In this document: piece after piece, positions 22,770 to 35,729 of the stretch
How the letters are laid out: each line of letters starts with the position of its first letter
How positions within the stretch are numbered: the first letter of the stretch is position 1
Assembly: GCA_026874595.1 (NCBI GenBank)
Contig: CM049307.1
Location: 703,579-767,578 of the forward strand
From: Sipunculus nudus
Lineage: Eukaryota; Annelida; Sipuncula; Golfingiida; Sipunculidae
Direction: 5' to 3'
Length of the DNA: 64,000 bases
Made by a program: the position numbers and the translations under genes
The notes under the pieces: model-generated
What the model was told of the DNA's origin: nothing
Seen by the model: the letters and a program-made list of their open reading frames with translations, nothing else
The model's database searches: none

Positions 22770-25700
22770 TTTTAGCTCAGCTGACTATAAGTCATCTGAG
22801 GTATAGTAGTGGTCCTTTGTCCGTCGGCTGTCCGTCTTGCCGTCCATCCGTCCGTCAGTCCATCTGTTAAACTGGCACGTTTTGAAACCGTTAGACCTAC
22901 GAATCTGAAATTCGGAATACTGTTAGATGTCCCCAAAATCTCTTATCATACCAGAAATTAGGTCATAAGGACTTCGTTCCTTTGAGATATTAAGGAAAAA
23001 CCTCCGTTTTCCATTTAAAACCCATAGTTACAGTTCAAGACTGCCTAATATCAAAACCACTGAACTGATATTGATCATTTTTAATACATTTATTCCCCTA
23101 TATATTTCCTATGTGCCAGAAATTAGTTAAATATTTTTTTAATTCTTGAAGTTATGTGCCTGAACATATTGCACTTTTGTAAAAAATCAGAAAATATATT
23201 TGATCCCTTAATTAACTTTAGAATTGCTTAAGCTAGAGACTTTTTTTCAGGTATGTATCTATATTTAATCAAGATTCAATTGTATACCCAAAATTAGATC
23301 TGAATTTTTCAAATTTTATAATTTATTAGCATAAATATAAAATAAGTACCTTTAATTTTGCCCAGCTTTGACAATGGCACATTTTTCTTCCTGTAATGGC
23401 TGTGGATTTAATTTTCTCAGCATGTTTTCATAAGCAGTTCAACTGTTAATATCTGAAATTTGAAACCAGTTGATCAAAAATTGTAGATTTTATTAAAGTT
23501 TTCAAGCACCATGCAAAGAATTGTTTAGATCAAGCTAGTGTTATGCAGTTTGCTAGAGCTCAGCTCCCAAGCTTCCTGGGCCTGCTCTCAGCTCTGAAAA
23601 TTTGATATACAGTTAGATGCCCACCAAATCCCCTATCATACCAATAGTTTGGTCACTAGGACTTAATTCTTTCACAATATTATAAAAAACTTCAATTTTC
23701 CATTTTTACTCTTCAAGACTGCCTTATATCAAAATCACCGATCTGACTTTGATCATATATAAAATTCATGTTCTTCTATACATTAGCTATGCACATGCCA
23801 GAAATGATGTCAGGATTGCGTAATTGTTAAAGTTAAGGGCCCGAAAATAATGCACTTTGTAAAAAAATCAAGAAATATATTTACTTCCTTATCATGAGAA
23901 TTGCTAAAGTTAGAGATTTTTTGTCAGGAATATAACATTATTTAATCAGGATCCAATTGTATACCAACAATTAGTTATGAATTTTTTTAATTTTCATAAG
24001 TTATTAGCATAAATATAAAATCAGTACCAACAATTCTGCCCAACTTTGACCATGGCATGTTTGTTTCCTGTAAGCCCTGTTGATATTATTTTCCTATCAT
24101 GCACACATAAGGATTTTAACTTGTTAGTTTTGAAAGTTGAGAGAAATTGGCCAAAAACTGTAGGTTTTATTAAAGTTTTTATGAGACCATGTCGCACCCA
24201 GGCTCTACCCAGCCCCTCTTCAGTCACCTGTATGTCACCTTATTGACCTTTCAGGCAAATTATGCACGCTTGAGGCAGGGCATATACTGGTCACCCAGGC
24301 AGCATATGGCTGTTCATCGAGGTGTCCACATGTACAGTTCAGCCAGGTGTCCAACCCAACTCATCTAGTAGTTGTTTTGACCAACAACATGACAATCAAG
24401 TATAAATAAATAAATTTTTGTAGGTCTTTAATAACAACTCTAAGAAAAATTAATAGAAAAAAAATTTGATAGTTGATGAGTCACAGGGAATTCCCTTGCA
24501 ATTACTGATGTTTTATGGATTTTGTATGGATGGATGAAAATGTATTCCATATAACACCATGGAGTCACCTATGGTATTTTTCATTTCAATTTTAATAATA
24601 AAAAAAGGAATTAAATAATACTGTTCTTTACTACATGTATTTGGGATTATATGATGGAAATTAAGGATAGACAAATATGCAGTTGATAATATTAACATAA
24701 ATTTCCAAGTCAATTCCAAGTGTTTCAGTTTGTTAATTTATATAAATTGCATAATTAAAAAAAAATTTAAACATGTCAAAATTTTTAAAATTTTACTCAG
24801 AAGTGCACTGATTAAAGAAGTCAATATGTTTCGCTAATGAAATTGAGACTCGTGGCTGTATCAGCTGTCACAAGACTATGTAAATAATCAAAATTTATAT
24901 TACTGGTTCCTTTATTTCAATTAATAAAATTAAACTTGCCCATCTTTAGTTTTCTCCTTGTATAATTTTTTAGGGTGTTCTATTCCTTGGGTTATTTTTT
25001 ACACATATAATGGTTTCATACTTAAGATTACTTTAAATTTTTTTCAGATACATTTAAAAAAAAATATTCGAATATGATTATAATCAGATCTTAGACAAGT
25101 TCTCATTATGATTAGCTCAGCTGACTATAAGTCATCTGAGCTGTAGTCATGGTCCATTGTCCGTCCGGATGTCTGTCCGTCCGGATGTCCGTCCGTAAGA
25201 CTGGCACGTTTGGACACCGTTGGATCTACGAATCAGAAATTCGGCATACAGTTAGATGTCCCCAAAATCTACTACCATGCCAAAAATTGGGTCAATAGGA
25301 CTTCGTTCCTTCAAGATATTAAGGAAAAACCTCCATTTTTTATTAGAAATCTATTTTCACACTTCAGGACTGCCTAATATCAAAACCACTCATCTGGTTT
25401 TCTTCATATTTACCATAAATATTCTTCTATATAGTTCCTATGTACATGCCAGATATTAAGTCAGTATTATTTAAAGTGTTAAAGGTAGGGACTTTTTTCC
25501 AGTAATACAACTTAAATTAATCAAAATTTAATTGTATACCAAAAATTAGATCAAAATCTGTTAAATTTTTTTAAATATTGGCAAAAATATAAAATTGGTA
25601 CCTTAAATTTTGCCCAACTTTGGCCACCGCATGTTTTTTCCTGTAAGTACTGTGGATTTAATTTTCACAGCATGTATACATAAGGATTTAATCTGTTAAA

Positions 25701-28700
25701 ATCTGAAATTTGAAAATAAAAGCTGCAAAATTAGGCTAGTTATTGAATTTTTTTGGAGGCTCTTGTTGTATTCCCTTACATTGTCAAGCAGTCCACTTTG
25801 ATGACTGTAGGTCATTCAGTGCACATCTCTATGCTCCCCAGGCTGTTGGCATAATTTTAGATGTCCCCAAAATCTCCTACCATACCGAAAATTGGGTCAT
25901 TAGGACTTCTTTCCTTCGAGATATTAAGGGAAAAAACTCTGCTTTCCAATAAAAAAGCCATTGTTACACTTCAGGGCTGCCCAATATCAAAACCACTGAT
26001 CTGTTTTTGATCATATTTAGTATTCACATTCTTTCATACATTTTCTATGAACATACCAAAATTTAGGTCAGTATTGGGTATTATTTTGAAGTTATGGGCC
26101 AAAACATAATGCAATTTTTTTAAAAATCAGGAAATATATTTACTCACCTAACATGAGAATTGCTGAACCTAGAGACTTTTTTTCAGGAATATAACTTTAT
26201 TTAATCAAGATTCAATTGTTTACCCAAAATTAGATCTGAATTTTGCACATTTTTCAAGTTATTAGAATAAATTTTGTCCAACTTTGGCACTGTTGATTTA
26301 ATTTTCACAACATATATACATAAGGATTTAATCTTTTAAAATCTGAAATTTCAAAGAAATTGATTGGAAAGAATAGCTTTTATTCATGTTTTCATACACC
26401 ATGTCCAGTGTTGTTTACATCTAGCCCACCTAGTAGTACAGCCTTCACCTGCATTATGTAACCCACCCCAGACAGCTTGCCTTAGGTCAGCCTGGCCACT
26501 ACCAGCAGGCTTCCCCTCTGCCCTGCATTCCCCCCCCCCCCCCCACAATGGTGCATAAACTAGATGAATGTTATTATTTTCTGTATTTGATTCATTCTTA
26601 TTCTAGGCTATGCTACATTTTAGATTTTGTATCGTACCACCAGGGTTACAATGATTAAAGTGTACATTTAATTGTGTCCACAAAGTGGTGTATTGCTATG
26701 AAAGTGTGGATGTTAATCAGATAAGTAATTCCTTACTTCAGAAGAGTAAAAACTTCACCAGGTGTGAAATTGACTATTAATTCCAGTAATAAATTAAAAC
26801 TGGGATAGTAATTAGCACAATGATATTGTTTGTCCCTCATTCAACCAACAGTGTGTATACTTTATTTGAAAAGATGTTTTATTTTATCAAATTAACTGAA
26901 TCTTTTATTTTATTTTGGTGAATAAAATTAAGCATGTACTGAAAACTCCAATGTGCAAAACTTTTTAATAGTGATTCAAGGAATATTCTTGTAGATGCCA
27001 TGTTGTGGCATTATTTTTTTTTAAATTCATTTGATTTAAAAATAAATTATATGTGTATGCATAATATTACCCAATATGAGCTACACTCTGGATATATGAT
27101 GATTGCAACTTTTGCAACAATTCTAATATTTTAACTTATAGTTTCAGTTTTTTACTCTGTATATATTATGATTGCAACTTTTGCAACAATTCTAATATTT
27201 TAACTTATATTTTCAGTTATTTTATAAAAAAATTATAAAACCTGTAAATAAAAAAATGATTCAGATAAAAACTTCTTAATGGAAAAAGTGGATATGCTTA
27301 AAAAAATAGGATTATATATAAACTTAAATGCATTATTCCCTTGAAAGTGAAATAAAGGTATTAGTCCATTCTGTCCACTTGCCTGTCCATCTGTATATTT
27401 TCATATGCATCACAGTATCTCAAAACTTTTACTGTTTTTCTTCATGACAGTCTTGTCAGAGTATTAGTTTGCAGTCATATATTTAGAACTTTACTATAAA
27501 GAAGTAGGAGGGCCCCTTTCCTCTAAGCTTTTCATATTCTTATATAAATGAAAAACATAACAATAGAATATTTCTATATCCACCTTCGTGCTGCCCTCAC
27601 TTTTTCCTTCTCCGAACCCCATCCCAAAGTCAGCCTCAGTAAGCAAGAACAAGATGAATCGGATATATTCATACTTTAATATTTTGTTTTACTATTCGTC
27701 CATAGGTACCTATGTACATGCCAGAAATTATGTCAATATTGTGTAATATGTAGACATAGTGGGCATCACAATAATGTACCTTGTCAAGACTAAAGAGATA
27801 TTGTGTCTTACAGTCACAAATTCATAAATCACTTCATCAGCATAGTTAATCATAACATCATATCTGTCAAATTGAAAGCTTGCAGACTACCATACACTTT
27901 AGATCCTTCAACAAATAGCCTTATCATCATTCTACTACTGCTTATTACTGCTGTCATCGCATTCATATTTGCTCAAATATATCACAATTTTCAACCCCTC
28001 CTAAATAAATAAAAAATAAACCACTATATTTTACTCTATTAATCCATCAGTCAGGTAATTTCATTTATCATTTACTCACATATTACATTACATTCCTTTA
28101 TAATAGCCCAATATGTCCATGATATTCATAAGCTTTATGGACTCTATATAGTATCACAGTGGAGAAACATTTATAGTCCAATCACGATCAGCTGAGCCCG
28201 GTGACCCATGGGTCCCTTGTTTTTGTAATGTTAATAATTGTCATAAGACCCTTGCTGTGTCTAGTGTGTTTGATGTGTGATTGATGTGTGATTGATGTGT
28301 GATTGATGTGAGAGTAGTCCAAAGTGAATTTAATAGTTTTATTTTTAAATATAATTAAAGCCATAAATCCAGGTAATTATGATCATTATTTAAATATGTG
28401 AATTTTGTAAATTCTGGATTCTCAACAACTTTGTTCCGCTGAAACTGAATAAATACCAGACATGGTGGGAATATTTTGCCAATGTATTTTAATACATATA
28501 TGAATATGTACTCCATAATTTCATGTATAAGAATAGGAATACAGGTAAAAATGAAAGTTTTTGAATACAAATGCAGATACTTTCAAAATGTATTCATGAA
28601 TGCTTTCATGAATATATTCTATAATATTATTTTAATAATTATTTATTTCAATTATATTATTTAAAAAATTTCAGATGATGCTGTTTGTATTTTTTAATAT

Positions 28701-29126
28701 AAATTATATTTGACAATTTTTGTTATTAATTTTTAATAAATAGTTAAACTCATATATTATTTGTGTTAGTGCTACTCTTGGGTAAGGATAACCTGTAATT
28801 ATAAAATAACTCATTAATGTATAAAGCATAATTAACATAACTGATAAAGGACAGTTTTTTTTTCAAATACTTCTACTGCAATGTGGATAAAATTATATGG
28901 CCAAATCAAAACCTGTTTGACAATAACACTCCATTTGCAGTTAATGTAAATGACATCAATCCTCTTCCCTGTCTCCAAAGATACTATCAAAATCTTACAT
29001 AAGCTAAACACCAACAACTCATAATACAGCTATAGTACCACACAAAACCAGCATGTGCCTCATTTCCAAATCATATTTTCTGTTCATATATAACAGCTGA
29101 GCGCCGTGACCCATGGTTGCCTTGTT
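22770..29126 (+). mobile_element. Family A1 element, likely host of a second A1
   Basis: The head TTTAGCTCAGCTGACTATAA lies at 22771, with (CYGT)n-rich GTCCGTCGGCTGTCCGTC. Two A1 core units follow at about 22880-23560 and 23590-24200, marked by CAGTTAGATG. A second complete A1 begins at 25113 and ends at 28221. After that the sequence continues to a separate 3' end at about 29094-29126 (CAGCTGAGCGCCGTGACC, CATGGTTGCCTTGTT). The reading as one outer element split by an inner one is plausible but not proved, since 28222-29090 is not clearly A1. It includes a short ATTGATGTGTG repeat at about 28270-28310. Confidence 0.5.
25113..28221 (+). mobile_element. Family A1 element, complete 3.1-kb copy
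   Basis: The head is TTAGCTCAGCTGACTATAAG followed by a tract of GTCCGTCCGGATGTCC type. The body has core units at about 25190-25720 and 25855-26360, a C-tract at about 26530-26545, and the segment with AAGTAGGAGGGCCCC. The end has CAGCTGAGCCCGGTGACCC then ATGGGTCCCTTGTT. It is the closest relative of the copy at 48876-53001; the two share open frames such as the 69-residue one at 27803-28012. It has a single ~460-bp unit where the other copy has three. Confidence 0.85.
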
Positions 29127-29616
29127 CTTTGAACTTTGTATATCATATTCTGAATGATAAGCTCTCAAATAAAATATAATGTTTCTTAGTTTTTAATATA
29201 TCAGGTATCCACTATATGCTCGGCATGTTTACCAGATTAAAAAAAAACCAGGCCGGTTAATATAAACAGTTGATAAAAAAAATCTTTATTTTATATATCA
29301 GGTCCTTTAAAGCAGGCATATGTATATTTTATTTAAAACAAAAAACTTGAGCCAAAACCTGCGGGGGGGGGGGGGGGGGGGGGGGGGGCTGCTTTTTCTC
29401 TTTAGGGTGGATATACTCCTATCACATGAGGCCAGGTTGTTGTTTGATGGATGGCTTGCAATATGTTTTATGTGAAGATCAAAATTTTCCAAACCCTGTT
29501 TCCTTAACCTCATTTACTGAATAGGCTACTGAATATTTAAACAATATATGTTTAAGCCCTTTGCACTCCCCCTTTCCAACATTCTGTTATATTTGGTCTG
29601 AAAAAATCATAAGCTA
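29127..29616. other. Spacer with a 26-base G-tract
   Basis: AT-rich sequence with a perfect G26 run at 29363-29388. No gene is seen. The minus-strand frame through it (29307-29513) is a proline-run artefact. Confidence 0.6.
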
Positions 29617-32600
29617 TTTAGCTCAGCTGACTTTCAGTCATGCTGGGCTATAGCGATGGGTCTTTGTCCGGCCTCCTTCCGTCTGTCCGTCCGGCCGTCC
29701 AGCCGTTAGCAGGGCACAGATCCTAACCATAGGGGCTAGGGCCATGAACCCTATGCAGTCTTAGAGGTTCTAAAAAGATCTCCTTGCAAACCTGAAATTA
29801 GGTCACTGCGACCTATATTCTTGAAGTTATGGGGTGTGTTTGCACCCCCCAGAAATAATTCTTTTAGCCAAAATTTTCATCCCAAACCTTCCATCTTTCA
29901 CATACAGCTCACCTACCAACAGGGGAAGAACCATAATTATTTTGAGTCACAAGGTCAAAGGTCAAGGTCACAGAACCAACTTCTTTGAAAAGCCTGCGGA
30001 TGCATTTTAAGCCAAACCTTTCATCCCAATTCTTTGATCTTTCACATATAGCTCACCTACTAAGTGGGAGAAGAATCCTATAGATGTTAAGGTCACAAGG
30101 TCAAAGGTCTGTGTCACAGGATCCACTTCTTTGAAAAGGTTATGGACACATTTCAAGCTAGACCTTTCATTCCAAACCTTTCAGCACTGATATCGTTTCT
30201 CTGCCAACAGGGGAAAAGACCTGTTCATTTTGAGGTCACAGATCAAGTTCACAGCACCCTCTTCATGCGTGGAGTCATTTTCAGCAAACTTTTCAATCTA
30301 TACTTTCCATCTATCATAAATGGCTTACCTACCAATAGGAGAAGAAGCCTATTGATGTTGAGTTCAAAAGGTCAAAGGTCAAGGTCACAATATTGTTCTA
30401 AATGCTTGTGAACAAATTTCAAGTGAAACTGTTCAACCCAAACCTTCAGTCTTTGACATATGCCACATCTATGCATCACTGAATTTGATTCAGACTTAAT
30501 ATTTATGGGTCTTTTTGCATGAAAAAATAACTAATTGATTTTTAGGTCAGCTGGTCAGGAGGTTAAAGGTTGCAGGTCTAAGTTATTCACTCATTGGTTG
30601 CCAAGTAATTACATCCAGCCAGATGTAAGTGGTTAGTAGTTACCCATCATTTAGAAAGAATCAAGATATGTGGGCAAAAGGCCAAGGTCATAGGTCAGGG
30701 ATGTTCACAATAACTTATTTTGTAGACCATCTCTATTTTTCTTGTTTTCTTGTATATATAACCATATGGCACCCACAACTGGTACATCTCACTATGTGCC
30801 CATAATTGTCAGTGACACTTGTGATATATGACTCCCTTTTGTATCAGCTCATGGAGTGATAAGGATATATCATTAGTGCATAACAAAAACACTGTTGCCG
30901 GAATGCTTTGGCCAGGCATTAAGACTATGAGAGTTAAGTGTTTAGTTTAGCTACTGATTTATAAAATGATGGGTAAATTTTGCAGTTTATATCATGGAAT
31001 CATAGCAATAAACTTAGTTTTCTAGATATCTGAATATTATTATACAAATCATCAGATATACCAGCAAGTGTTTGTTCTGATAATATGTGGGTCTGTACCT
31101 GGATTTAGGATGGCTTTATTTGATTACAAGACTCTTAGTGATGCTTTCTGCATTTCTTTTCTTTTTGGTTTTGCAGTTTACCTACCCTGCTGACCCCATT
31201 GAATAGCAAGCTGATAATTAAAACAAATTGGACTTGCACTTTTTACATTTGCATGTTCATAAATCTGATATGAGAGCTCTCCAACCTGATCATGCCTTTT
31301 GGACATTCATAACTGTTACATTCTTTGAAGCAATTGCTACAAGTTTAGTGTCTTATTGGAGGATGTGTGACTTGTCAGAAAACCATTATGTCTGCCAGGT
31401 AGCCATTTTAGAAATCCTTTTGCCAGGACACTTTCTGTGTTTTTTTTAGCTCAGCTGACTTTCAGTCATGCTGGGCTATAGCGATGGGTCTTTGTCCGGC
31501 CTCCTTCCATCTGTCCGTCCGGCCGTCCGGCCGTCCGTTAGCAGGGCACAAATCGTAACTGTAGGGGCTAGGACCATGAACCCTATGCAGTCTTAGAGGT
31601 TCTAAAAAGATCTCCTTGCAAACCTGAAATTAGGTCACTGCGACGTATATTCTTGAAGTTATGGGGTGTGTTTGCACCCCCCAGAAATAATTCTTTTTGC
31701 CAAAATTTTCATCCCAAACCTTACATCTTTCACATACAGCTCACCTACCAACAGGGGAAGAACCATAATTATTTTGAGGTCACAAGGTCAGAGGTCAAGG
31801 TCACAGAACCACATTCTTTGAAAAGCCTGTGGATGCATTTTAAGCCAAACCTTTCATCCCAATTCTTTGATCTTTCACATATAGCTCACCTACTAAGTGG
31901 GAGAAGAATCCTATAGATGTTGAGGTCACAAGGTCAGAGGTCAGGGTCACAGGATCCACTTCTTTGAAAAGGTTGTGGACACATTTCAAGCTAGACCTTT
32001 CATTCCAAACCTTTCAGCACTGATATCGCTTCTCTGCCAACAGGGGAAAAGACCTGTTCATTTTGAGGTCAAAGGTCAAGTTCACAGTACCCTCTTCTTT
32101 CATGGAGTCATCATCAGGCAAACTTTTCTATCTATACTTTCCATCTGTCATATAAGGCTTACCTACCAATAGGGGAAGAAGCCTATTGATGTTGAGTTCA
32201 AAAGGTCAAGGTCACAATATTGTTCTAAATGCTTGTGAACATATTTCAAGTGAAACTGTTCAACCCAAACCTTCAGTCTTTCACATATGCCACATCTATG
32301 CATCACTGAATGTGATTCAAACTTCATATTTATGGGTCTTTTTGCATGAAGAATAACTAATTGATTTTGAGGTCAGCTGGTCAGGAGGTTAAAGGTTGCA
32401 GGTCTAAGTTATTCACTCATTGGTTGCCAAGTAATTACACCCAGCCAGATGTAATTGGTTAGTAGTTACCCATCATTTAGAAAGAATCCAGTTGATATGT
32501 GGGCAAAAGGCCAAGGTCATAGGTCAGGTCAACTTATTTTGTAGACCATCTCTATTTTTCTTGTATATATAAGCTTGCACTCCAGCTGGTACATCTCAAC

Positions 32601-33870
32601 GTGTGGCTGTAATTGACACTGGTGACATATGACTCCCTTTTGTATCAGGCTATTAAGTGAAAAGGCTGCGTGATAAGTACCTCGTTACTGCATAACAAAA
32701 CACTGTTGTTGGAATACTTCAGCCAGGAATTAACACTATGAGAGTATAGCATTAAGGTTTATCTACTGATTTATAAGATGATGGGAACATTTTGCAGTTT
32801 ATTTTATGGAATCATAGCAATAAACCTAGTGTCCTAGATATCTGAATATTTTTATATAAAAATATATACCACATATAAAAGCAAGTGTTTGTTCTCATAA
32901 TATGTGGATGTGTACTTGATTTAGGATGGCTTTATTTTATTACAAGACTCTTAGTCATGCTTCCTGCATTTCTTTTCTTTCAGGTTTTGTAGTTTACCAA
33001 CCCTGCTGACCCCATTGAAAAGCAGAGTGATAATAAAATATATTGGACCTACACTTTTACATTTGCATATCTATAAATCTGATATGAGCGCCTGAACATG
33101 CTTTTTGAATTGTTTTGGACATTCATTACTGTAACATCATTTGGAGAATTTGCCCCAAGTTTGGTCTCTTATTGGAGGATGTGTGATATTTAATGTCAGA
33201 CTTGTCAGAAATCCATTATGTCCGCCAGTTAGCCACCTTAGAAATCCTTTTTTCAGTGCAGTTTCAGTAATTTTCCTTCAATTTTTGGTCCCATTTAGAG
33301 AATGGTTGTTATCTGATTTAAGACCTTTCAGAAGTCCAAAATGGCCACCAGGCAACCATCTTTAAATTCCTTTTGATCATATTATCTCAAGAACTGTTAA
33401 AGTTAAGGCAGTCGGACGTATATTAATGTAATCTTGCAAAGGATTGGGTCAAATATTTCTAAATAAATATTATCATCATATATGAAAGTGCAGTACAGTT
33501 GGCTTGTATTGAATAAAAATTCATACAGAAGCACCTGTTTCTCAATAATTCTTGCATGGATTTCCTTGATTTTTTGCTATATATTTTGATCTTATATTTG
33601 CCCTTTGTGGTGTTCCTTTTGAGACTGACAGGTATCAAGTAAGCTATGGGAATAGTTCTGGATACCTTAACAATAATACATTTTCCTCAGACCATCAATT
33701 CACTTTGTTTTAACCAGACATAGGTGATATATATTTCTGTTGTCGTAGAAAATTTCAACAAATTGGCAAATTGGTTCTTCAAAATTTGACTGGAAGTTGT
33801 GAATCTCAGCCCATGATATTTCGCAGGTCATGCTTGGCAGCTGAGCGTCATGACCCATGGGTCACTTGTT
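29617..33870 (+). mobile_element. Family A2 element with internal 1.83-kb tandem duplication
   Basis: Two heads are present: one at 29617-29690 and a near-identical one at 31445-31530 (offset 1828), both with GTCATGCTGGGCTATAGCGA. The two following bodies match step by step: GGGGCTAGG, CCTGAAATTAGGTCACTGCG, four units with GCTCACCTAC, and AGGATGGCTTTATTT. Only the second reaches the 3' end, CAGCTGAGCGTCATGACCC then ATGGGTCACTTGTT at 33870. The first copy stops about 500 bases short of a terminus, at a T-run. Short frames such as 30142-30411 and 31975-32172 are the same repeat read twice. Confidence 0.85.
29944..29972 (+). promoter_or_regulatory. AGGTCA half-site array (nuclear-receptor-type)
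   Basis: Within 29 bases there are AGGTCA half-sites spaced 1 and 0 bases apart (AAGGTCAAAGGTCAAGGTCA), preceded by GAGTCACA. This contains a perfect DR1 and an extended TCAAGGTCA of the type bound by ERR and FTZ-F1 receptors. Similar arrays recur at about 30361-30388, 31775-31808, 31920-31952, 14767-14800, 58961-58998 and 59246-59270 in A2 bodies. Whether any is bound is unknown. Confidence 0.4.
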
Positions 33871-33911
33871 CTCATGTCATGATAGTACACAGTACATTGT
33901 TGCACATTTAT

Positions 33912-34050
33912 TATCCCCTCGCAACGAAGTTGCAGGAGGGGATATAGAATTGTCTCTGTTAATGAGTCTGTCCGTCATTCCGTCCATCTGGGATTGCTTT
34001 ATGGATTGATTTTAAGCAAAACCATTTCACCCAAACCTTTTATCTTTAAT
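33912..34050 (+). mobile_element. Family E 5' hairpin fragment
   Basis: It starts with a strong inverted repeat, TATCCCCTC and GAGGGGATA, with an inner GCAAC/GTTGC pair around GAA. It continues with GTCTGTCCGTCATTCCGTCC and TTTTAAGCAAAACCATTTCA, similar to A2-type core. The design is like family B's head but the sequence differs. Only about 140 bases are recognisable. Confidence 0.55.
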
Positions 34051-34764
34051 CATTGATAATAATCAAGAATGAAACCACAATCCCGGACATCTACTCGCTG
34101 CATAGACCCGGAGAATTAATGGAGCATGTTAACGCCATATACCGCCCATATTGTGCAATGAACATCTCGTTACAAAACTCTCCGCTAATTCTGCAGCTCC
34201 CTGCCAGTTTACAAAGGTTTATTACGTCCTCCGTTCACGCATCTACTGTGTAAAACTCAGTCACATACTGAAGTTATTTAGGAACAAAGACTCATTATTT
34301 GAAGTGCGGAATGTTTTAAAAAATGAAAGAATAATTTTAGCCTATATAACATAAAGGCATTCTGGAAAAAAAAAGGTAATTAATAGTTACCTTTGGTAAT
34401 CAAGTGCTTGAAAGTAACAGCAAACTGACTGACTTTCAATAAAACTCGATGAACGGCCCACCACTAATTATACTCCCATGTCAGGGGATGCTCTGCTTTG
34501 CAGTGCCCTTGTTTATTCTCCCTCCCCAAAGGCATTGATAATTCAAAGCATTCATCTAATGTCAAACACAGAGCTGCCAATTACCATTGGCCAGTATTTA
34601 AGCACCTGGGGAAATTGTTGTGCTTACAATTGAATCCAGTGGAGGTAAAATGATGGAATTATACAGGAAAATACATGCCCTACTGTGATCACAGGATTAA
34701 AAAAATAAATAAATTATTTGTATGGTAGCAGTTTTATATTACAAGTATCAATGTCATCAATATT

Positions 34765-34765
<1 letters not shown>
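34051..34765. other. No gene seen: unique sequence left of the LINE
   Basis: Two overlapping frames of about 66 residues (34053-34253, 34151-34354) have no family signal or splice support. The right edge holds the left copy of the LINE target duplication, at 34752-34765. Confidence 0.45.
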
Positions 34766-34796
<31 letters not shown>

Positions 34797-35729
34797 GAAA
34801 CAATAACATTACATCTTGTTAACAGTTACAAACATGAAAACATACAATTACATGCACAGGTACTTGTAACACATACATCATTACATAGCCAAAAATACAA
34901 AGCATAAATTACATGCCTAATAGACATAACATACTTAACAACTCTACACACAAGTGATATTTTATTAAAAATTGATTGTAAGTTTCAGTTATTGTCAGGC
35001 AATATAAACAAATTATTTAGTGTGCCCCATTTTTTTCTATGAGAGGTGGTTTTACTATTTTTTGCTGCAATTTTCTTCTCAGTGTTGTAGATCTTTTCAA
35101 TATATAGTTTTAAATTAGTGAAAACCGGTTTTGCATTATTACACTTACAAGTGTATATGTATCTCTTTATAAGAAGGAACAACATATCAGTCATACAGTT
35201 ATTGGTTTTGTTAAAAATTACAGTTGTTTCATTAAAAAGTTCTTCATTCACCATGATATGAAATCTTGACAGCCAGTTCTTCATTTGGGAAATTAGTTTT
35301 TGTGTTTCTCTACAGTCATAAAATAGATGTAGCAAAGTTTCCTTCTCAGACATGCATAAAGAGCAAAGTGTGGTTTCTTTTTTTCCAATAAGATATAAAA
35401 AAGGGTTTAAGGCTATACATCTGTGAAGTATTTTGAACTGGAACATTCTTAAATCTTCTGATATTGTTATTTTTTTTATGTTCTTAAAGGCCTCAAATAG
35501 GAGATCATGGTAATCACCGTTTAAATCTCTGTTCCATTTTTCTATAATTTTCAAGGGTTTGGTACATATATTAAGTACTAATTCTGTATATACTGTATGT
35601 GTTACCCTTTTCATCTCAATGATTCTTTCAAGACTTGATTTATATGTGGGATTTGAATGAAGTTCATTCCTGATTACCATTTTCCTCCAATGAGATGGAA
35701 TTGCATCTATAATGCTCATATATTGCATT
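34766..35729 (-). mobile_element. 5'-truncated L1/Tx1-like LINE insertion
   Basis: On the minus strand the element runs from 35729 to a 28-base poly(A) tail (the T-run at 34766-34793). It is flanked by a 14-base target duplication with one mismatch: TGTCATCAATATTG at 34752-34765 and TGTCATCAATAATG at 35730-35743. Only about 960 bases of the 3' end were copied, as expected from incomplete target-primed reverse transcription. The intact reading frame, long A-tail and near-perfect duplication point to a fairly recent insertion. It lies in the long presumed intron, antisense to the exons. Confidence 0.88.
34985..35728 (-). CDS. C-terminal part of LINE ORF2 (RNase/zinc-knuckle tail)
   Basis: A 247-codon frame without stops encodes the last part of a non-LTR retrotransposon ORF2, downstream of the reverse transcriptase domain. 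The recognisable feature is the zf-RVT-like region: FQFKILHRCIALNPFLY (about residues 98-114), then CSLCMSEKETLLHLFYDC (about 126-143), giving C-x2-C...H-x3-C spacing. This is the arrangement found in L1/Tx1-clade proteins. No reverse transcriptase or endonuclease motif is present, so the product could not support transposition. The first methionine sits at the truncation point and is not a natural start; the frame simply opens at the 5' break. The clade assignment is by pattern only. Confidence 0.8.
   Translation of the reverse strand: MQYMSIIDAIPSHWRKMVIRNELHSNPTYKSSLERIIEMKRVTHTVYTELVLNICTKPLKIIEKWNRDLNGDYHDLLFEAFKNIKKITISEDLRMFQFKILHRCIALNPFLYLIGKKETTLCSLCMSEKETLLHLFYDCRETQKLISQMKNWLSRFHIMVNEELFNETTVIFNKTNNCMTDMLFLLIKRYIYTCKCNNAKPVFTNLKLYIEKIYNTEKKIAAKNSKTTSHRKKWGTLNNLFILPDNN

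Noticed and set aside
27803-28012. 69-residue hydrophobic protein
   Set aside because: The same frame recurs at 52583-52792 inside the matching part of a second A1 element, so it is repeat sequence. Frames at 26364/50210 and 25743/49575 are rejected for the same reason.
30142-30411. Short protein beginning MDTFQARPFIPN
   Set aside because: It recurs at 31975-32172 at the duplication offset within A2 and contains no family feature.
31150-31230. Exon after the TTTTGGTTTTGCAG acceptor-like sequence
   Set aside because: It lies in A2 repeat sequence, the other copy at 32980 has lost the AG, and the frame stops within a few codons.
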